A stretch of 64,000 nucleotides of DNA from Eledone cirrhosa (lineage: Eukaryota; Mollusca; Cephalopoda; Octopoda; Eledonidae): positions 1,687,001 to 1,751,000 of the forward strand of contig OZ024759.1 of assembly GCA_964016885.1 (NCBI GenBank). Reading direction: 5' to 3'. Below are positions 1 to 13,148 of the stretch, in pieces (within the stretch, counting starts at the first letter, position 1; each line of letters opens with the position of its first letter). Both the position numbers and the translations under genes were made by a program. Under the pieces are notes generated by a model that saw nothing but the letters and a program-made list of their open reading frames with translations, was not told where the DNA came from and ran no database searches.

Positions 1-100
1 TAACATGACACAGTATATATTAGTAACATGACAGTCTATATTAGTAACATGACAGTCTACATTAGTAACATGACACAGTCTATATTAGTAACATGACAAA
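1..100 (+). repeat. Tail of a HOR unit before the first anchor
   Basis: This stretch holds a C15 to A monomer (GTATATATT, 1-23), the pair of 21-mers, one ACA monomer and the start of the anchor. The same order precedes the anchors at 3609, 7280, 16403, 29151 and 31101, so the unit truncated by the window edge is a U2- or U5-type unit. Confidence 0.85.
24..65 (+). repeat. Pair of 21-bp short monomers (loop deletion)
   Basis: Two consecutive 21-bp monomers (24-44 and 45-65) have lost two of the three bases at positions 10-12, leaving GAC-A-GTC. The second also has T18 to C (GTCTACATT). This pair lies two monomers before most GTCGAT/AATGTC anchors, for example near 1800, 3545, 5280, 7210 and 8980. 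It is a fixed HOR landmark and accounts for 4 bp of each unit's departure from a multiple of 23. Confidence 0.93.
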
Positions 101-180
101 GTCGATATTAGTAACATGACAATGTCTATATTAGTAACATGACAAAGTCTATATTAGTAACATGACACAGTCTATATTAC

Positions 181-203
181 TAACATGACACAGTCTATAT
201 TAG
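181..203 (+). repeat. Type B monomer exemplar (ACA at positions 10-12)
   Basis: This is the second major monomer, differing from type A only by A to C at position 11, the centre of the GAC-N3-GTC dyad. Both types occur throughout. Their order is not random: the same A/B succession recurs in equivalent HOR units, so the A/B string works as a barcode of unit identity. Confidence 0.95.
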
Positions 204-249
204 TAACATGACACAGTCTATATTAGTAACATGACAAAGTCTATATTAG

Positions 250-272
250 TAACATGACAAAGTCTATATTAG
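250..272 (+). repeat. Type A monomer exemplar (AAA at positions 10-12)
   Basis: This is a clean copy of the commonest monomer, with AAA between GAC (7-9) and GTC (13-15). GC is 6 of 23. It has two overlapping 9-bp dyads that share C15: GAC-AAA-GTC and CTA-TAT-TAG, centred at positions 11 and 19. Type A monomers occur in runs of one to seven, interleaved with type B. Confidence 0.95.
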
Positions 273-1008
273 TAACATGACAAAGTCTATATTAGTAACA
301 TGACACAGTCTATATTAGTAACATGACACAGTCTATATTAGTAGCATGACACAGTCTATATTAGTAACATGATACAGTCTATATTAGTAACATGACAAAG
401 TCTATATTAGTAACATGACAAAGTCTATATTAGTAAAATGACAAAGTCTATATTAGTAACATGACAAAGTCTTTATTAGTAAGATGACACAGTCTATATT
501 AGTAACATGACACAGTCTATATTAGTAACATGACAAAGTCTATATTAGTAACATGACAAAGTCTATATTAGTAACATGACACAGTCTATATTAGTAACAT
601 CACACAGTCTATATTAGTAACATGACAAAGTCTATATTAGTAACATGACAAAGTCTATATTAGTAACATGACACAGTCTATATTAGTAACATGACACAGT
701 CTATATTAGTAACATGACACAGTCTATATTAGTAACATGAGACAGTCTATATTAGTAGCATGACAAAGTCTATATTAGTAACATGACACAGTCTACATTA
801 GTAACATGACAAAGTCTATATTAGTAACATGACACAGTCTATATTAGTAACATGACGAAGTCTATATTAGTAACATGACACAGTCTATATTAGTAACATG
901 ACACAGTCTATATTAGTAACATGAAAAAGTCTATATTAGTAACATGACAAAGTCTATATTAGTAACATGACAAAGTCTATATTAGTAACATGACAAAGTC
1001 TATATTAG

Positions 1009-1030
1009 TAGCATGACAAGTCTATATTAG
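1009..1030 (+). repeat. 22-bp short monomer, U1 landmark
   Basis: This monomer begins TAGCATGACAAG and has lost one base in the 10-12 loop. The next monomer starts CAACATG (T1 to C). The combination recurs in U1-type units, for example near 4518, 8190, 17312, 20940, 30060, 32010, 34463, 38090, 48778, 50838 and 53568. It explains the remaining 1 bp of the -5 residue in U1 length (1,743 = 76 x 23 - 5). Confidence 0.9.
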
Positions 1031-1866
1031 CAACATGACAAAGTCTATATTAGTAACATGACACAGTCTATATTAGTAACATGACACAGTCTATATTAGT
1101 AACATGACACAGTCTATATTAGTAACATGACAAAGTCTACATTAGTAACATGACAAAGTCTATATTAGTAACATGACAAGGTCTGTATTAGTAACATGAC
1201 ACAGTCTATATTAGTAGCATGACACAGTCTATATTAGTAACATGATACAGTCTATATTAGTAACATGACAAAGTCTATATTAGTAACATGACAAAGTCTA
1301 TATTAGTAAAATGACAAAGTCTATATTAGTAACATGACAAAGTCTTTATTAGTAACATGACACAGTCTATATTAGTAACATGACACAGTCTATATTAGTA
1401 ACATGACAAAGTCTATATTAGTAACATGACAAAGTCTATATTAGTAACATGACAAAGTCTATATTAGTAGCATGACAATGTCTGTATTTGTAACATGACA
1501 AAGTCTATATTAGTAACATGACAAAGTCTGTATTAGTAACATGACAAAGTCTATATTAGTAACATGACACAGTCTATATTAGTAACATGACAAAGTCTAT
1601 ATTAGTAGCATGACAAAGTCTATATTAGTAACATGACAAAGTCTATATTAGTAACATGACAAAGTCTATATTAGTAACATGACAAAGTCTATATTAGTAA
1701 CATGACAAAGTCTATATTAGTAACATGACAAAGTCTATATTAGTAACATGACAAAGTCTATATTAGTAACATGACACAGTCTATATTAGTAACATGACAG
1801 TCTATATTAGTAACATGACAGTCTACATTAGTAACATGACACAGTCTATATTAGTAACATGACAAA

Positions 1867-3608
1867 GTCGATATTAGTAACATGACAATGTCTATATTAG
1901 TAACATGACAAAGTCTATATTAGTAACATGACACAGTCTATATTACTAACATGACACAGTCTATATTAGTAACATGACACAGTCTATATTAGTAACATGA
2001 CAAAGTCTATATTAGTAACATGACAAAGTCTATATTAGTAACATGACAAAGTCTATAATAGTAACATGACACAGTCTATATTAGTAACATGACACCGTCT
2101 ATATTAGTAGCATGACACAGTCCATATTAGTAACATGACAAAGTCTATATTAGTAAAATGACAAAGTCTATATTAGTAACATGACAAAGTCTTTATTAGT
2201 AACATGACACAGTCTATATTAGTAACATGACACAGTCTATATTAGTAAGATGACAAAGTCTATATTAGTAACATGACAAAGTCTATATTAGTAACATGAC
2301 AAAGTCTATATTAGTAACATAACAAAGTCTATATTAGTAACATGACACAGTCTATATTAGTAACATGACACAGTCTAGATTAGTAACATGACACAGTCTA
2401 TATTAGTAACATGAGACAGTCTATATTAGTAGCATGACAAAGTCTATATTAGTAACATGACACAGTCTACATTAGTAACATGACAAAGTCTATATTAGTA
2501 ACATGACACAGTCTATATTAGTAACATGAGACAGTCTATATTAGTAACATGACACAGTCTATATTAGTAACATGACAGTCTATATTAGTAACATGACAAA
2601 GTCTATATTAGTAACATGACAAAGTCTATATTAGTAACATGACAAAGTCTATATTAGTAACATGACAAAGTCTATATTAGTAGCATGACACAGTATATAT
2701 TAGCAACATGACAAAGTCTATATTAGTAACATGACACAGTCTATATTAGTAACATGACACAGTCTATATTAGTAACATGACACAGTCTATATTATTAACA
2801 TGACAAAGTCTATATTAGTAACATGACACAGTCTATATTAGTAACATGAGACAGTCTATATTAGTAACATGACTAAGTCTATATTAGTAACATGACACAG
2901 TCTATATTAGTAACATGACACAGTCTATATTAGTAACATGACAAAGTCTATATTAGTTACATGACAAAGTCTATATTAGTAACATGACAAAGTCTATATT
3001 AGTAACATGACACAGTCTATATTAGTAACATGACGAAGTCTATATTAGTAACATGACACAGTCTATATTAGTAACATGACACAGTCTATATTAGTAACAT
3101 GAAAAAGTCTATATTAGTAACATGACAAAGTCTATATTAGTAACATGACAAAGTCTATATTAGTAACATGACAAAGTCTATATTAGTAGCATGACACAGT
3201 CTATATTAGCAACATGACAAAGTCTATATTAGTAACATGACACAGTCTATATTAGTAGCATGACAAAGTCTGTATTAGTAACATGACAAAGTCTATATTA
3301 GTAACATGACAAAGTCTATATTAGTAACATGACACAGTCTATATTAGTAACATGACAAAGTCTATATTAGTAGTATGACAAAGTCTATATTAGTAACATG
3401 ACAAAGTCTATATTAGTAACATGACAAAGTCTATATTAGTAACATGACAAAGTCTATATTAGTAACATGACAAAGTCGATATTAGTAACATGACAAAGTC
3501 TATATTAGTAACATGACACAGTATATATTAGTAACATGACAGTCTATATTAGTAACACTACAGTCTACATTAGTAACATGACACAGTCTATATTAGTAAC
3601 ATGACAAA
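1867..3608 (+). repeat. HOR unit U2 (1,742 bp)
   Basis: A reference U2 unit: GTCTATAATAG (about 2052), GACACCGTC (about 2092), GTCCATATT, TAAGATGAC (about 2246), TAACATAAC, GTCTAGATT, GTATATATTAGCAAC (about 2690), TATTATTAAC (about 2795), GACTAAG, TAGTTAC, GACGAAG, GAAAAAG, TAGTATGAC (about 3370), an extra GTCGAT monomer at about 3476 and a GTATATATT monomer before the closing 21-mers. A private TAACACTAC monomer at about 3553 marks this copy. Confidence 0.85.
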
Positions 3609-5351
3609 GTCGATATTAGTAACATGACAATGTCTATATTAGTAACATGACAAAGTCTATATTAGTAACATGACACAGTCTATATTACTAACATGACACA
3701 GTCTATATTAGTAACATGACACAGTCTATATTAGTAACATGACAAAGTCTATATTAGTAACATGACAAAGTCTATATTAGTAACATGACAAAGTCTATAT
3801 TAGTAACATGACACAGTCTATATTAGTAACATGACACAGTCTATATTAGTAGCATGACACAGTCTATATTAGTAACATGATACAGTCTATATTAGTAACA
3901 TGACAAAGTCTATATTAGTAACATGACAAAGTCTATATTAGTAAAATGACAAAGTCTATATTAGTAACATGACAAAGTCTTTATTAGTAAGATGACACAG
4001 TCTATATTAGTAACATGACACAGTCTATATTAGTAACATGACAAAGTCTATATTAGTAACATGACAAAGTCTATATTAGTAACATGACACAGTCTATATT
4101 AGTAACATCACACAGTCTATATTAGTAACATGACAAAGTCTATATTAGTAACATGACAAAGTCTATATTAGTAACATGACACAGTCTATATTAGTAACAT
4201 GACACAGTCTATATTAGTAACATGACACAGTCTATATTAGTAACATGAGACAGTCTATATTAGTAGCATGACAAAGTCTATATTAGTAACATGACACAGT
4301 CTACATTAGTAACATGACAAAGTCTATATTAGTAACATGACACAGTCTATATTAGTAACATGACGAAGTCTATATTAGTAACATGACACAGTCTATATTA
4401 GTAACATGACACAGTCCATATTAGTAACATGAAAAAGTCTATATTAGTAACATGACAAAGTCTATATTAGTAACATGACAAAGTCTATATTAGTAACATG
4501 ACAAAGTCTATATTAGTAGCATGACAAGTCTATATTAGCAACATGACAAAGTCTATATTAGTAACATGACACAGTCTATATTAGTAACATGACACAGTCT
4601 ATATTAGTAACATGACACAGTCTATATTAGTAACATGACAAAGTCTACATTAGTAACATGACAAAGTCTATATTAGTAACATGACAAGGTCTGTATTAGT
4701 AACATGACACAGTCTATATTAGTAGCATGACACAGTCTATATTAGTAACATGATACAGTCTATATTAGTAACATGACAAAGTCTATATTAGTAACATGAC
4801 AAAGTCTATATTAGTAAAATGACAAAGTCTATATTAGTAACATGACAAAGTCTTTATTAGTAACATGACACAGTCTATATTAGTAACATGACACAGTCTA
4901 TATTAGTAACATGACAAAGTCTATATTAGTAACATGACAAAGTCTATATTAGTAACATGACAAAGTCTATATTAGTAGCATGACAATGTCTGTATTTGTA
5001 ACATGACAAAGTCTATATTAGTAACATGACAAAGTCTGTATTAGTAACATGACAAAGTCTATATTAGTAACATGACACAGTCTATATTAGTAACATGACA
5101 AAGTCTATATTAGTAGCATGACAAAGTCTATATTAGTAACATGACAAAGTCTATATTAGTAACATGACAAAGTCTATATTAGTAACATGACAAAGTCTAT
5201 ATTAGTAACATGACAAAGTCTATATTAGTAACATGACAAAGTCTATATTAGTAACATGACACAGTCTATATTAGTAACATGACAGTCTATATTAGTAACA
5301 TGACAGTCTACATTAGTAACATGACACAGTCTATATTAGTAACATGACAAA
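3609..5351 (+). repeat. HOR unit U1 (1,743 bp), first unit of super-repeat copy 1
   Basis: This has the U1 marker order, with TAAGATGAC near 3990, TAACATCAC near 4107 and the 22-mer near 4518. The length is 76 x 23 - 5, the canonical form also seen at 16403, 20028, 31101 and 37182. The -5 comes from two 21-mers and one 22-mer. Confidence 0.88.
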
Positions 5352-7279
5352 GTCGATATTAGTAACATGACAATGTCTATATTAGTAACATGACAAAGTC
5401 TATATTAGTAACATGACACAGTCTATATTACTAACATGACTCAGTCTATATTAGTAACATGACACAGTCTATATTAGTAACATGACAAAGTCTATATTAG
5501 TAACATGACAAAGTCTATATTAGTAACATGACAAAGTCTATATTAGTAACATGACACAGTCTATATTAGTAACATGACACCGTCTATATTAGTAGCATGA
5601 CACAGTCCATATTAGTAACATGACAAAGTCTATATTAGTAAAATGACAAAGTCTATATTAGTAACATGACAAAGTCTTTATTAGTAACATGACACAGTCT
5701 ATATTAGTAACATGACACAGTCTATATTAGTAACATGACAAAGTCTATATTAGTAACATGACAAAGTCTATATTAGTAACATGACAAAGTCTATATTAGT
5801 AACATAACAAAGTCTATATTAGTAACATGACACAGTCTATATTAGTAACATGACACAGTCTAGATTAGTAACATGACACAGTCTATATTAGTAACATGAG
5901 ACAGTCTATATTAGTAGCATGACAAAGTCTATATTAGTAACATGACACAGTCTACATTAGTAACATGACAAAGTCTATATTAGTAACATGACACAGTCTA
6001 TATTAGTAACATGAGACAGTCTATATTAGTAACATGACAAAGTCTATATTAGTAACATGACACAGTCTATATTAGTAACATGACAAAGTCTATATTAGTA
6101 ACATGACAAAGTCTATATTAGTAACATGACAAAGTCTATATTAGTAACATGACAAAGTCTATATTAGTAGCATGACACAGTATATATTAGCAACATGACA
6201 AAGTCTATATTAGTAACATGACACAGTCTATATTAGTAACATGACACAGTCTATATTAGTAACATGACACAGTCTATATTATTAACATGACAAAGTCTAT
6301 ATTAGTAACATGACACAGTCTATATTAGTAACATGAGACAGTCTATATTAGTAACATGACTAAGTCTATATTAGTAACATGACACAGTCTATATTAGTAA
6401 CATGACACAGTCTATATTAGTAACATGACAAAGTCTATATTAGTTACATGACAAAGTCTATATTAGTAACATGACAAAGTCTATATTAGTAACATGACAC
6501 AGTCTATATTAGTAACATGACGAAGTCTATATTAGTAACATGACACAGTCTATATTAGTAACATGACACAGTCTATATTAGTAACATGACACAGTCTATA
6601 TTAGTAACATGACACAGTCTATATTAGTAACATGACAAAGTCTATATTAGTAACATGACAAAGTCTATATTAGTAACATGACAAAGTCTATATTAGTAAC
6701 ATGACACAGTCTATATTAGTAACATGACACAGTCTATATTAGTAACATGACAAAGTCTATATTAGTAACATGACAAAGTCTATATTAGTAACATGACAAA
6801 GTCTATATTAGTAACATGACAAAGTCTATATTAGTAGCATGACACAGTCTATATTAGCAACATGACAAAGTCTATATTAGTAACATGACACAGTCTATAT
6901 TAGTAGCATGACAAAGTCTGTATTAGTAACATGACAAAGTCTATATTAATAACATGACAAAGTCTATATTAGTAACATGACAAAGTCTATATTAGTAACA
7001 TGACACAGTCTATATTAGTAACATGACAAAGTCTATATTAGTAGTATGACAAAGTCTATATTAGTAACATGACAAAGTCTATATTAGTAACATGACAAAG
7101 TCTATATTAGTAACATGACAAAGTCTATATTAGTAACATGACAAAGTCGATATTAGTAACATGACAAAGTCTATATTAGTAACATGACACAGTATATATT
7201 AGTAACATGACAGTCTATATTAGTAACATGACAGTCTACATTAGTAACATGACACAGTCTATATTAGTAACATGACAAA
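5352..7279 (+). repeat. HOR unit U2 (1,928 bp)
   Basis: This is a U2 unit with GACACCGTC near 5578, GTCTAGATT, TATTATTAAC, TAGTTAC, TAGTATGAC near 7042 and the extra GTCGAT near 7147. It contains an extra run of ACA and AAA monomers near 6560-6800. It is 46 bp (two monomers) longer than its counterpart at 18146-20027, which lacks the extra GTCGAT monomer. Confidence 0.85.
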
Positions 7280-9045
7280 GTCGATATTAGTAACATGACA
7301 ATGTCTATATTAGTAACATGACAAAGTCTATATTAGTAACATGACACAGTCTATATTACTAACATGACACAGTCTATATTAGTAACATGACACAGTCTAT
7401 ATTAGTAACATGACAAAGTCTATATTAGTAACATGACAAAGTCTATATTAGTAACATGACAAAGTCTATATTAGTAACATGACACAGTCTATATTAGTAA
7501 CATGACACAGTCTATATTAGTAGCATGACACAGTCTATATTAGTAACATGATACAGTCTATATTAGTAACATGACAAAGTCTATATTAGTAACATGACAA
7601 AGTCTATATTAGTAAAATGACAAAGTCTATATTAGTAACATGACAAAGTCTTTATTAGTAAGATGACACAGTCTATATTAGTAACATGACACAGTCTATA
7701 TTAGTAACATGACAAAGTCTATATTAGTAACATGACAAAGTCTATATTAGTAACATGACACAGTCTATATTAGTAACATCACACAGTCTATATTAGTAAC
7801 ATGACAAAGTCTATATTAGTAACATGACAAAGTCTATATTAGTAACATGACACAGTCTATATTAGTAACATGACACAGTCTATATTAGTAACATGACACA
7901 GTCTATATTAGTAACATGAGACAGTCTATATTAGTAGCATGACAAAGTCTATATTAGTAACATGACACAGTCTACATTAGTAACATGACAAAGTCTATAT
8001 TAGTAACATGACACAGTCTATATTAGTAACATGACGAAGTCTATATTAGTAACATGACACAGTCTATATTAGTAACATGACACAGTCTATATTAGTAACA
8101 TGAAAAAGTCTATATTAGTAACATGACAAAGTCTATATTAGTAACATGACAAAGTCTATATTAGTAACATGACAAAGTCTATATTAGTAGCATGACAAGT
8201 CTATATTAGCAACATGACAAAGTCTATATTAGTAACATGACACAGTCTATATTAGTAACATGACACAGTCTATATTAGTAACATGACACAGTCTATATTA
8301 GTAACATGACAAAGTCTACATTAGTAACATGACAAAGTCTATATTAGTAACATGACAAGGTCTGTATTAGTAACATGACACAGTCTATATTAGTAGCATG
8401 ACACAGTCTATATTAGTAACATGATACAGTCTATATTAGTAACATGACAAAGTCTATATTAGTAACATGACAAAGTCTATATTAGTAAAATGACAAAGTC
8501 TATATTAGTAACATGACAAAGTCTTTATTAGTAACATGACACAGTCTATATTAGTAACATGACACAGTCTATATTAGTAACATGACAAAGTCTATATTAG
8601 TAACATGACAAAGTCTATATTAGTAACATGACAAAGTCTATATTAGTAGCATGACAATGTCTGTATTTGTAACATGACAAAGTCTATATTAGTAACATGA
8701 CAAAGTCTGTATTAGTAACATGACAAAGTCTATATTAGTAACATGACACAGTCTATATTAGTAACATGACAAAGTCTATATTAGTAGCATGACAAAGTCT
8801 ATATTAGTAACATGACAAAGTCTATATTAGTAACATGACAAAGTCTATATTAGTAACATGACAAAGTCTATATTAGTAACATGACAAAGTCTATATTAGT
8901 AACATGACAAAGTCTATATTAGTAACATGACAAAGTCTATATTAGTAACATGACACAGTCTATATTAGTAACATGACAGTCTATATTAGTAACATGACAG
9001 TCTACATTAGTAACATGACACAGTCTATATTAGTAACATGACAAA
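7280..9045 (+). repeat. HOR unit U1 (1,766 bp)
   Basis: This is the same length as 101-1866 and offset from it by exactly 7,179 bp at each marker tested, including GACGAAG and GAAAAAG. The two are copies of one amplified segment. TAAGATGAC is near 7660 and TAACATCAC near 7777. Confidence 0.88.
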
Positions 9046-10741
9046 GTCGATATTAGTAACATGACAATGTCTATATTAGTAACATGACAAAGTCTATATT
9101 AGTAACATGACACAGTCTATATTACTAACATGACACAGTCTATATTAGTAACATGACACAGTCTATATTAGTAACATGACAAAGTCTATATTAGTAACAT
9201 GACAAAGTCTATATTAGTAACATGACAAAGTCTATAATAGTAACATGACACAGTCTATATTAGTAACATGACACCGTCTATATTAGTAGCATGACACAGT
9301 CCATATTAGTAACATGACAAAGTCTATATTAGTAAAATGACAAAGTCTATATTAGTAACATGACAAAGTCTTTATTAGTAACATGACACAGTCTATATTA
9401 GTAACATGACACAGTCTATATTAGTAAGATGACAAAGTCTATATTAGTAACATGACAAAGTCTATATTAGTAACATGACAAAGTCTATATTAGTAACATA
9501 ACAAAGTCTATATTAGTAACATGACACAGTCTATATTAGTAACATGACACAGTCTAGATTAGTAACATGACACAGTCTATATTAGTAACATGAGACAGTC
9601 TATATTAGTAGCATGACAAAGTCTATATTAGTAACATGACACAGTCTACATTAGTAACATGACAAAGTCTATATTAGTAACATGACACAGTCTATATTAG
9701 TAACATGAGACAGTCTATATTAGTAACATGACACAGTCTATATTAGTAACATGACAGTCTATATTAGTAACATGACAAAGTCTATATTAGTAACATGACA
9801 AAGTCTATATTAGTAACATGACAAAGTCTATATTAGTAACATGACAAAGTCTATATTAGTAGCATGACACAGTATATATTAGCAACATGACAAAGTCTAT
9901 ATTAGTAACATGACACAGTCTATATTAGTAACATGACACAGTCTATATTAGTAACATGACACAGTCTATATTATTAACATGACAAAGTCTATATTAGTAA
10001 CATGACACAGTCTATATTAGTAACATGAGACAGTCTATATTAGTAACATGACTAAGTCTATATTAGTAACATGACACAGTCTATATTAGTAACATGACAC
10101 AGTCTATATTAGTAACATGACAAAGTCTATATTAGTTACATGACAAAGTCTATATTAGTAACATGACAAAGTCTATATTAGTAACATGACACAGTCTATA
10201 TTAGTAACATGACGAAGTCTATATTAGTAACATGACACAGTCTATATTAGTAACATGACACAGTCTATATTAGTAACATGAAAAAGTCTATATTAGTAAC
10301 ATGACAAAGTCTATATTAGTAACATGACAAAGTCTATATTAGTAACATGACAAAGTCTATATTAGTAGCATGACACAGTCTATATTAGCAACATGACAAA
10401 GTCTATATTAGTAACATGACACAGTCTATATTAGTAACATGACACAGTCTATATTAGTAACATGACACAGTCTATATTAGTAACATGACAAAGTCTACAT
10501 TAGTAACATGACTAAGTCTATATTAGTAACATGACAAGGTCTATATTAGTAACATGACACAGTCTATATTAGTAGCATGACACAGTCTATATTAGTAACA
10601 TGATACAGTCTATATTAGTACCATGACAAAGTCTATATTAGTAACATGACACAGTCTATATCAGTAACATGACAGTCTATATTAGTAGCATGAAAGTCTA
10701 CATTAGTAACATGACACAGTCTATATTAGTAACATGACAAA
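9046..10741 (+). repeat. HOR unit U2' (1,696 bp)
   Basis: This begins like U2 (GTCTATAATAG near 9231, GACACCGTC near 9272, GTATATATTAGCAAC near 9865). It ends differently: AAGGTCTA, TACCATGAC (about 10619) and a TAGCATGAAAG 21-mer (about 10685) instead of the TAGTATGAC ending. The length is 74 x 23 - 6, which matches three 21-mers. The U2' class recurs at 21771, 38925 and 42385. Confidence 0.86.
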
Positions 10742-13148
10742 GTCGATATTAGTAACATGACAATGTCTATATTAGTAACATGACAAAGTCTATATTAGTA
10801 ACATGACACAGTCTATATTACTAACATGACACAGTCTATATTAGTAACATGACAAAGTCTATATTAGTAACATGACAAAGTCTATATTAGTAACATGACA
10901 CAGTCTATATTAGTAACATGATACAGTCTATATTAGTAACATGACAAAGTCTATATTAGTAATATGACAAAGTCTATCTAAGTAAAATGACAAAGTCTAT
11001 ATTAGTAACATGACAAAGTCTTTATTAGTAACATGACACAGTCTATATTAGTAACATGACACAGTCTATATTAGTAACATGACAAAGTCTATATTAGTAA
11101 CATGACAAAGTCTATATTAGTAACATGACACAGTCTATATTAGTAACATGACACAGTCTATATTAGTAACATGACAAAGTCTATATTAGTAACATGACAA
11201 AGTCTATATTAGTAACATGACAGAGTCTATATTAGTAACATGACACAGTCTATATTAGTAACATGACACAGTCTAGATTAGTAACATGACACAGTCTATA
11301 TTAGTAACATGAGACAGTCTATATTAGTAGCATGACAAAGTCTATATTAGTAACATGACACAGTCTACATTAGTAACATGACAAAGTCTATATTAGTAAC
11401 ATGACACAGTCTATATTAGTAACATGAGACAGTCTATATTAGTAACATGACACAGTCTATATTAGTAACATGACAAAGTCTATATTAGTAACATGACAAA
11501 GTCTATATTAGTAACATGACAAAGTCTATATTAGTAACATGACAAAGTCTATATTAGTAACATGACACAGTCTATATTAGTAACATGACAGTCTATATTA
11601 GTAACATGACAGTCTACATTAGTAACATGACACAGTCTATATTAGTAACATGACAAGGTCTGTATTAGTAACATGACACAGTCTATATTAGTAGCATGAC
11701 ACAGTCTATATTAGTAACATGATACAGTCTATATTAGTAACATGACAAAGTCTATATTAGTAACATGACAAAGTCTATATTAGTAAAATGACAAAGTCTA
11801 TATTAGTAACATGACAAAGTCTTTATTAGTAACATGACACAGTCTATATTAGTAACATGACACAGTCTATATTAGTAACATGACAAAGTCTATATTAGTA
11901 ACATGACAAAGTCTATATTAGTAACATGACAAAGTCTATATTAGTAGCATGACAAAGTCTGTATTTGTAACATGACAAAGTCTATATTAGTAACATGACA
12001 AAGTCTGTATTAGTAACATGACAAAGTCTATATTAGTAACATGACACAGTCTATATTAGTAACATGACAAAGTCTATATTAGTAGCATGACAAAGTCTAT
12101 ATTAGTAACATGACAAAGTCTATATTAGTAACATGACAAAGTCTATATTAGTAAAATGACAAAGTCTATATTAGTAACATGACAAAGTCTTTATTTGTAA
12201 CATGACACAGTCTATATTAGTAACATGACACAGTCTATATTAGTAACATGACAAAGTCTTTATTAGTAACATGACACAGTCTATATTAGTAACATGACAA
12301 AGTCTATATTAGTAACATGACAAAGTCTATATTAGTAACATGACAAAGTCTATATTAGTAGCATGACAAAGTCTATATTAGTAAAATGACAAAGTCTATA
12401 TTAGTAACATGACACAGTCTATATTAGTAACATGAGACAGTCTATATTAGTAACATGACTAAGTCTATATTAGTAACATGACACAGTCTATATTAGTAAC
12501 ATGACACAGTCTATATTAGTAACATGACAAAGTCTATATTAGTTACATGACAAAGTCTATATTAGTAACATGACAAAGTCTATATTAGTAACATGACACA
12601 GTCTATATTAGTAACATGACGAAGTCTATATTAGTAACATGACACAGTCTATATTAGTAACATGACACAGTCTATATTAGTAACATGAAAAAGTCTATAT
12701 TAGTAACATGACAAAGTCTATATTAGTAACATGACAAAGTCTATATTAGTAACATGACAAAGTCTATATTAGTAGCATGACACAGTCTATATTAGCAACA
12801 TGACACAGTCTATATTAGTAACATGACACAGTCTATATTAGTAACATGACACAGTCTATATTAGTAACATGACACAGTCTATATTAGTAACATGACAAAG
12901 TCTACATTAGTAACATGACTAAGTCTATATTAGTAACATGACAAGGTCTATATTAGTAACATGACACAGTCTATATTAGTAGCATGACACAGTCTATATT
13001 AGTAACATGATACAGTCTATATTAGTACCATGACAAAGTCTATATTAGTAACATGACACAGTCTATATTAGTAACATGACAGTCTATATTAGTAGCATGA
13101 AAGTCTACATTAGTAACATGACACAGTCTATATTAGTAACATGACAAA
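10742..13148 (+). repeat. HOR unit U3 (2,407 bp)
   Basis: This unit is marked by TATCTAAG with TAAAATG (about 10975), GACAGAG (about 11220), AAGGTCTG, GTCTGTATTTG, GTCTTTATTTG (about 12187) and an ending shared with U2' (TAGTTAC, GACGAAG, GAAAAAG, TACCATG, TAGCATGAAAG near 13093). It looks like a fusion of a U4-type start with a U2'-type end. Its counterpart at 23467 is 46 bp longer. Confidence 0.82.

Larger units (their letters stand above)
101..1866 (+). repeat. HOR unit U1 (1,766 bp, 77 monomers)
   Basis: A reference U1 unit. In order it carries the anchor (GTCGAT, AATGTC), TATTACTAAC, TAGC with GATACAG, TAAAATGAC, GTCTTTATT then TAAGATGAC (about 480), TAACATCAC (about 597), GAGACAG, GACGAAG, GAAAAAG, the 22-mer, AAGGTCTG, AATGTCTGTATTTG and a closing pair of 21-mers. 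It has one more monomer than the 1,743-bp form. It matches 7280-9045 in length and in the markers checked. Confidence 0.88.

Noticed and set aside
250..272. TATA-box-like TATATTA in every monomer as a promoter
   Set aside because: It is part of an AT-rich consensus repeated thousands of times, with no associated gene or start signal. Satellite transcription is possible but not shown here.
101..1866. HOR length of about 1,743 bp as ten nucleosomes of about 174 bp
   Set aside because: This is a numerical coincidence. Other units are 1,192, 1,696 and 2,453 bp, and no 174-bp sub-period is visible.
5437..5443. Perfect AP-1-like TGACTCA site
   Set aside because: It arises from a single A-to-T change in one monomer and is not repeated in equivalent units I compared.
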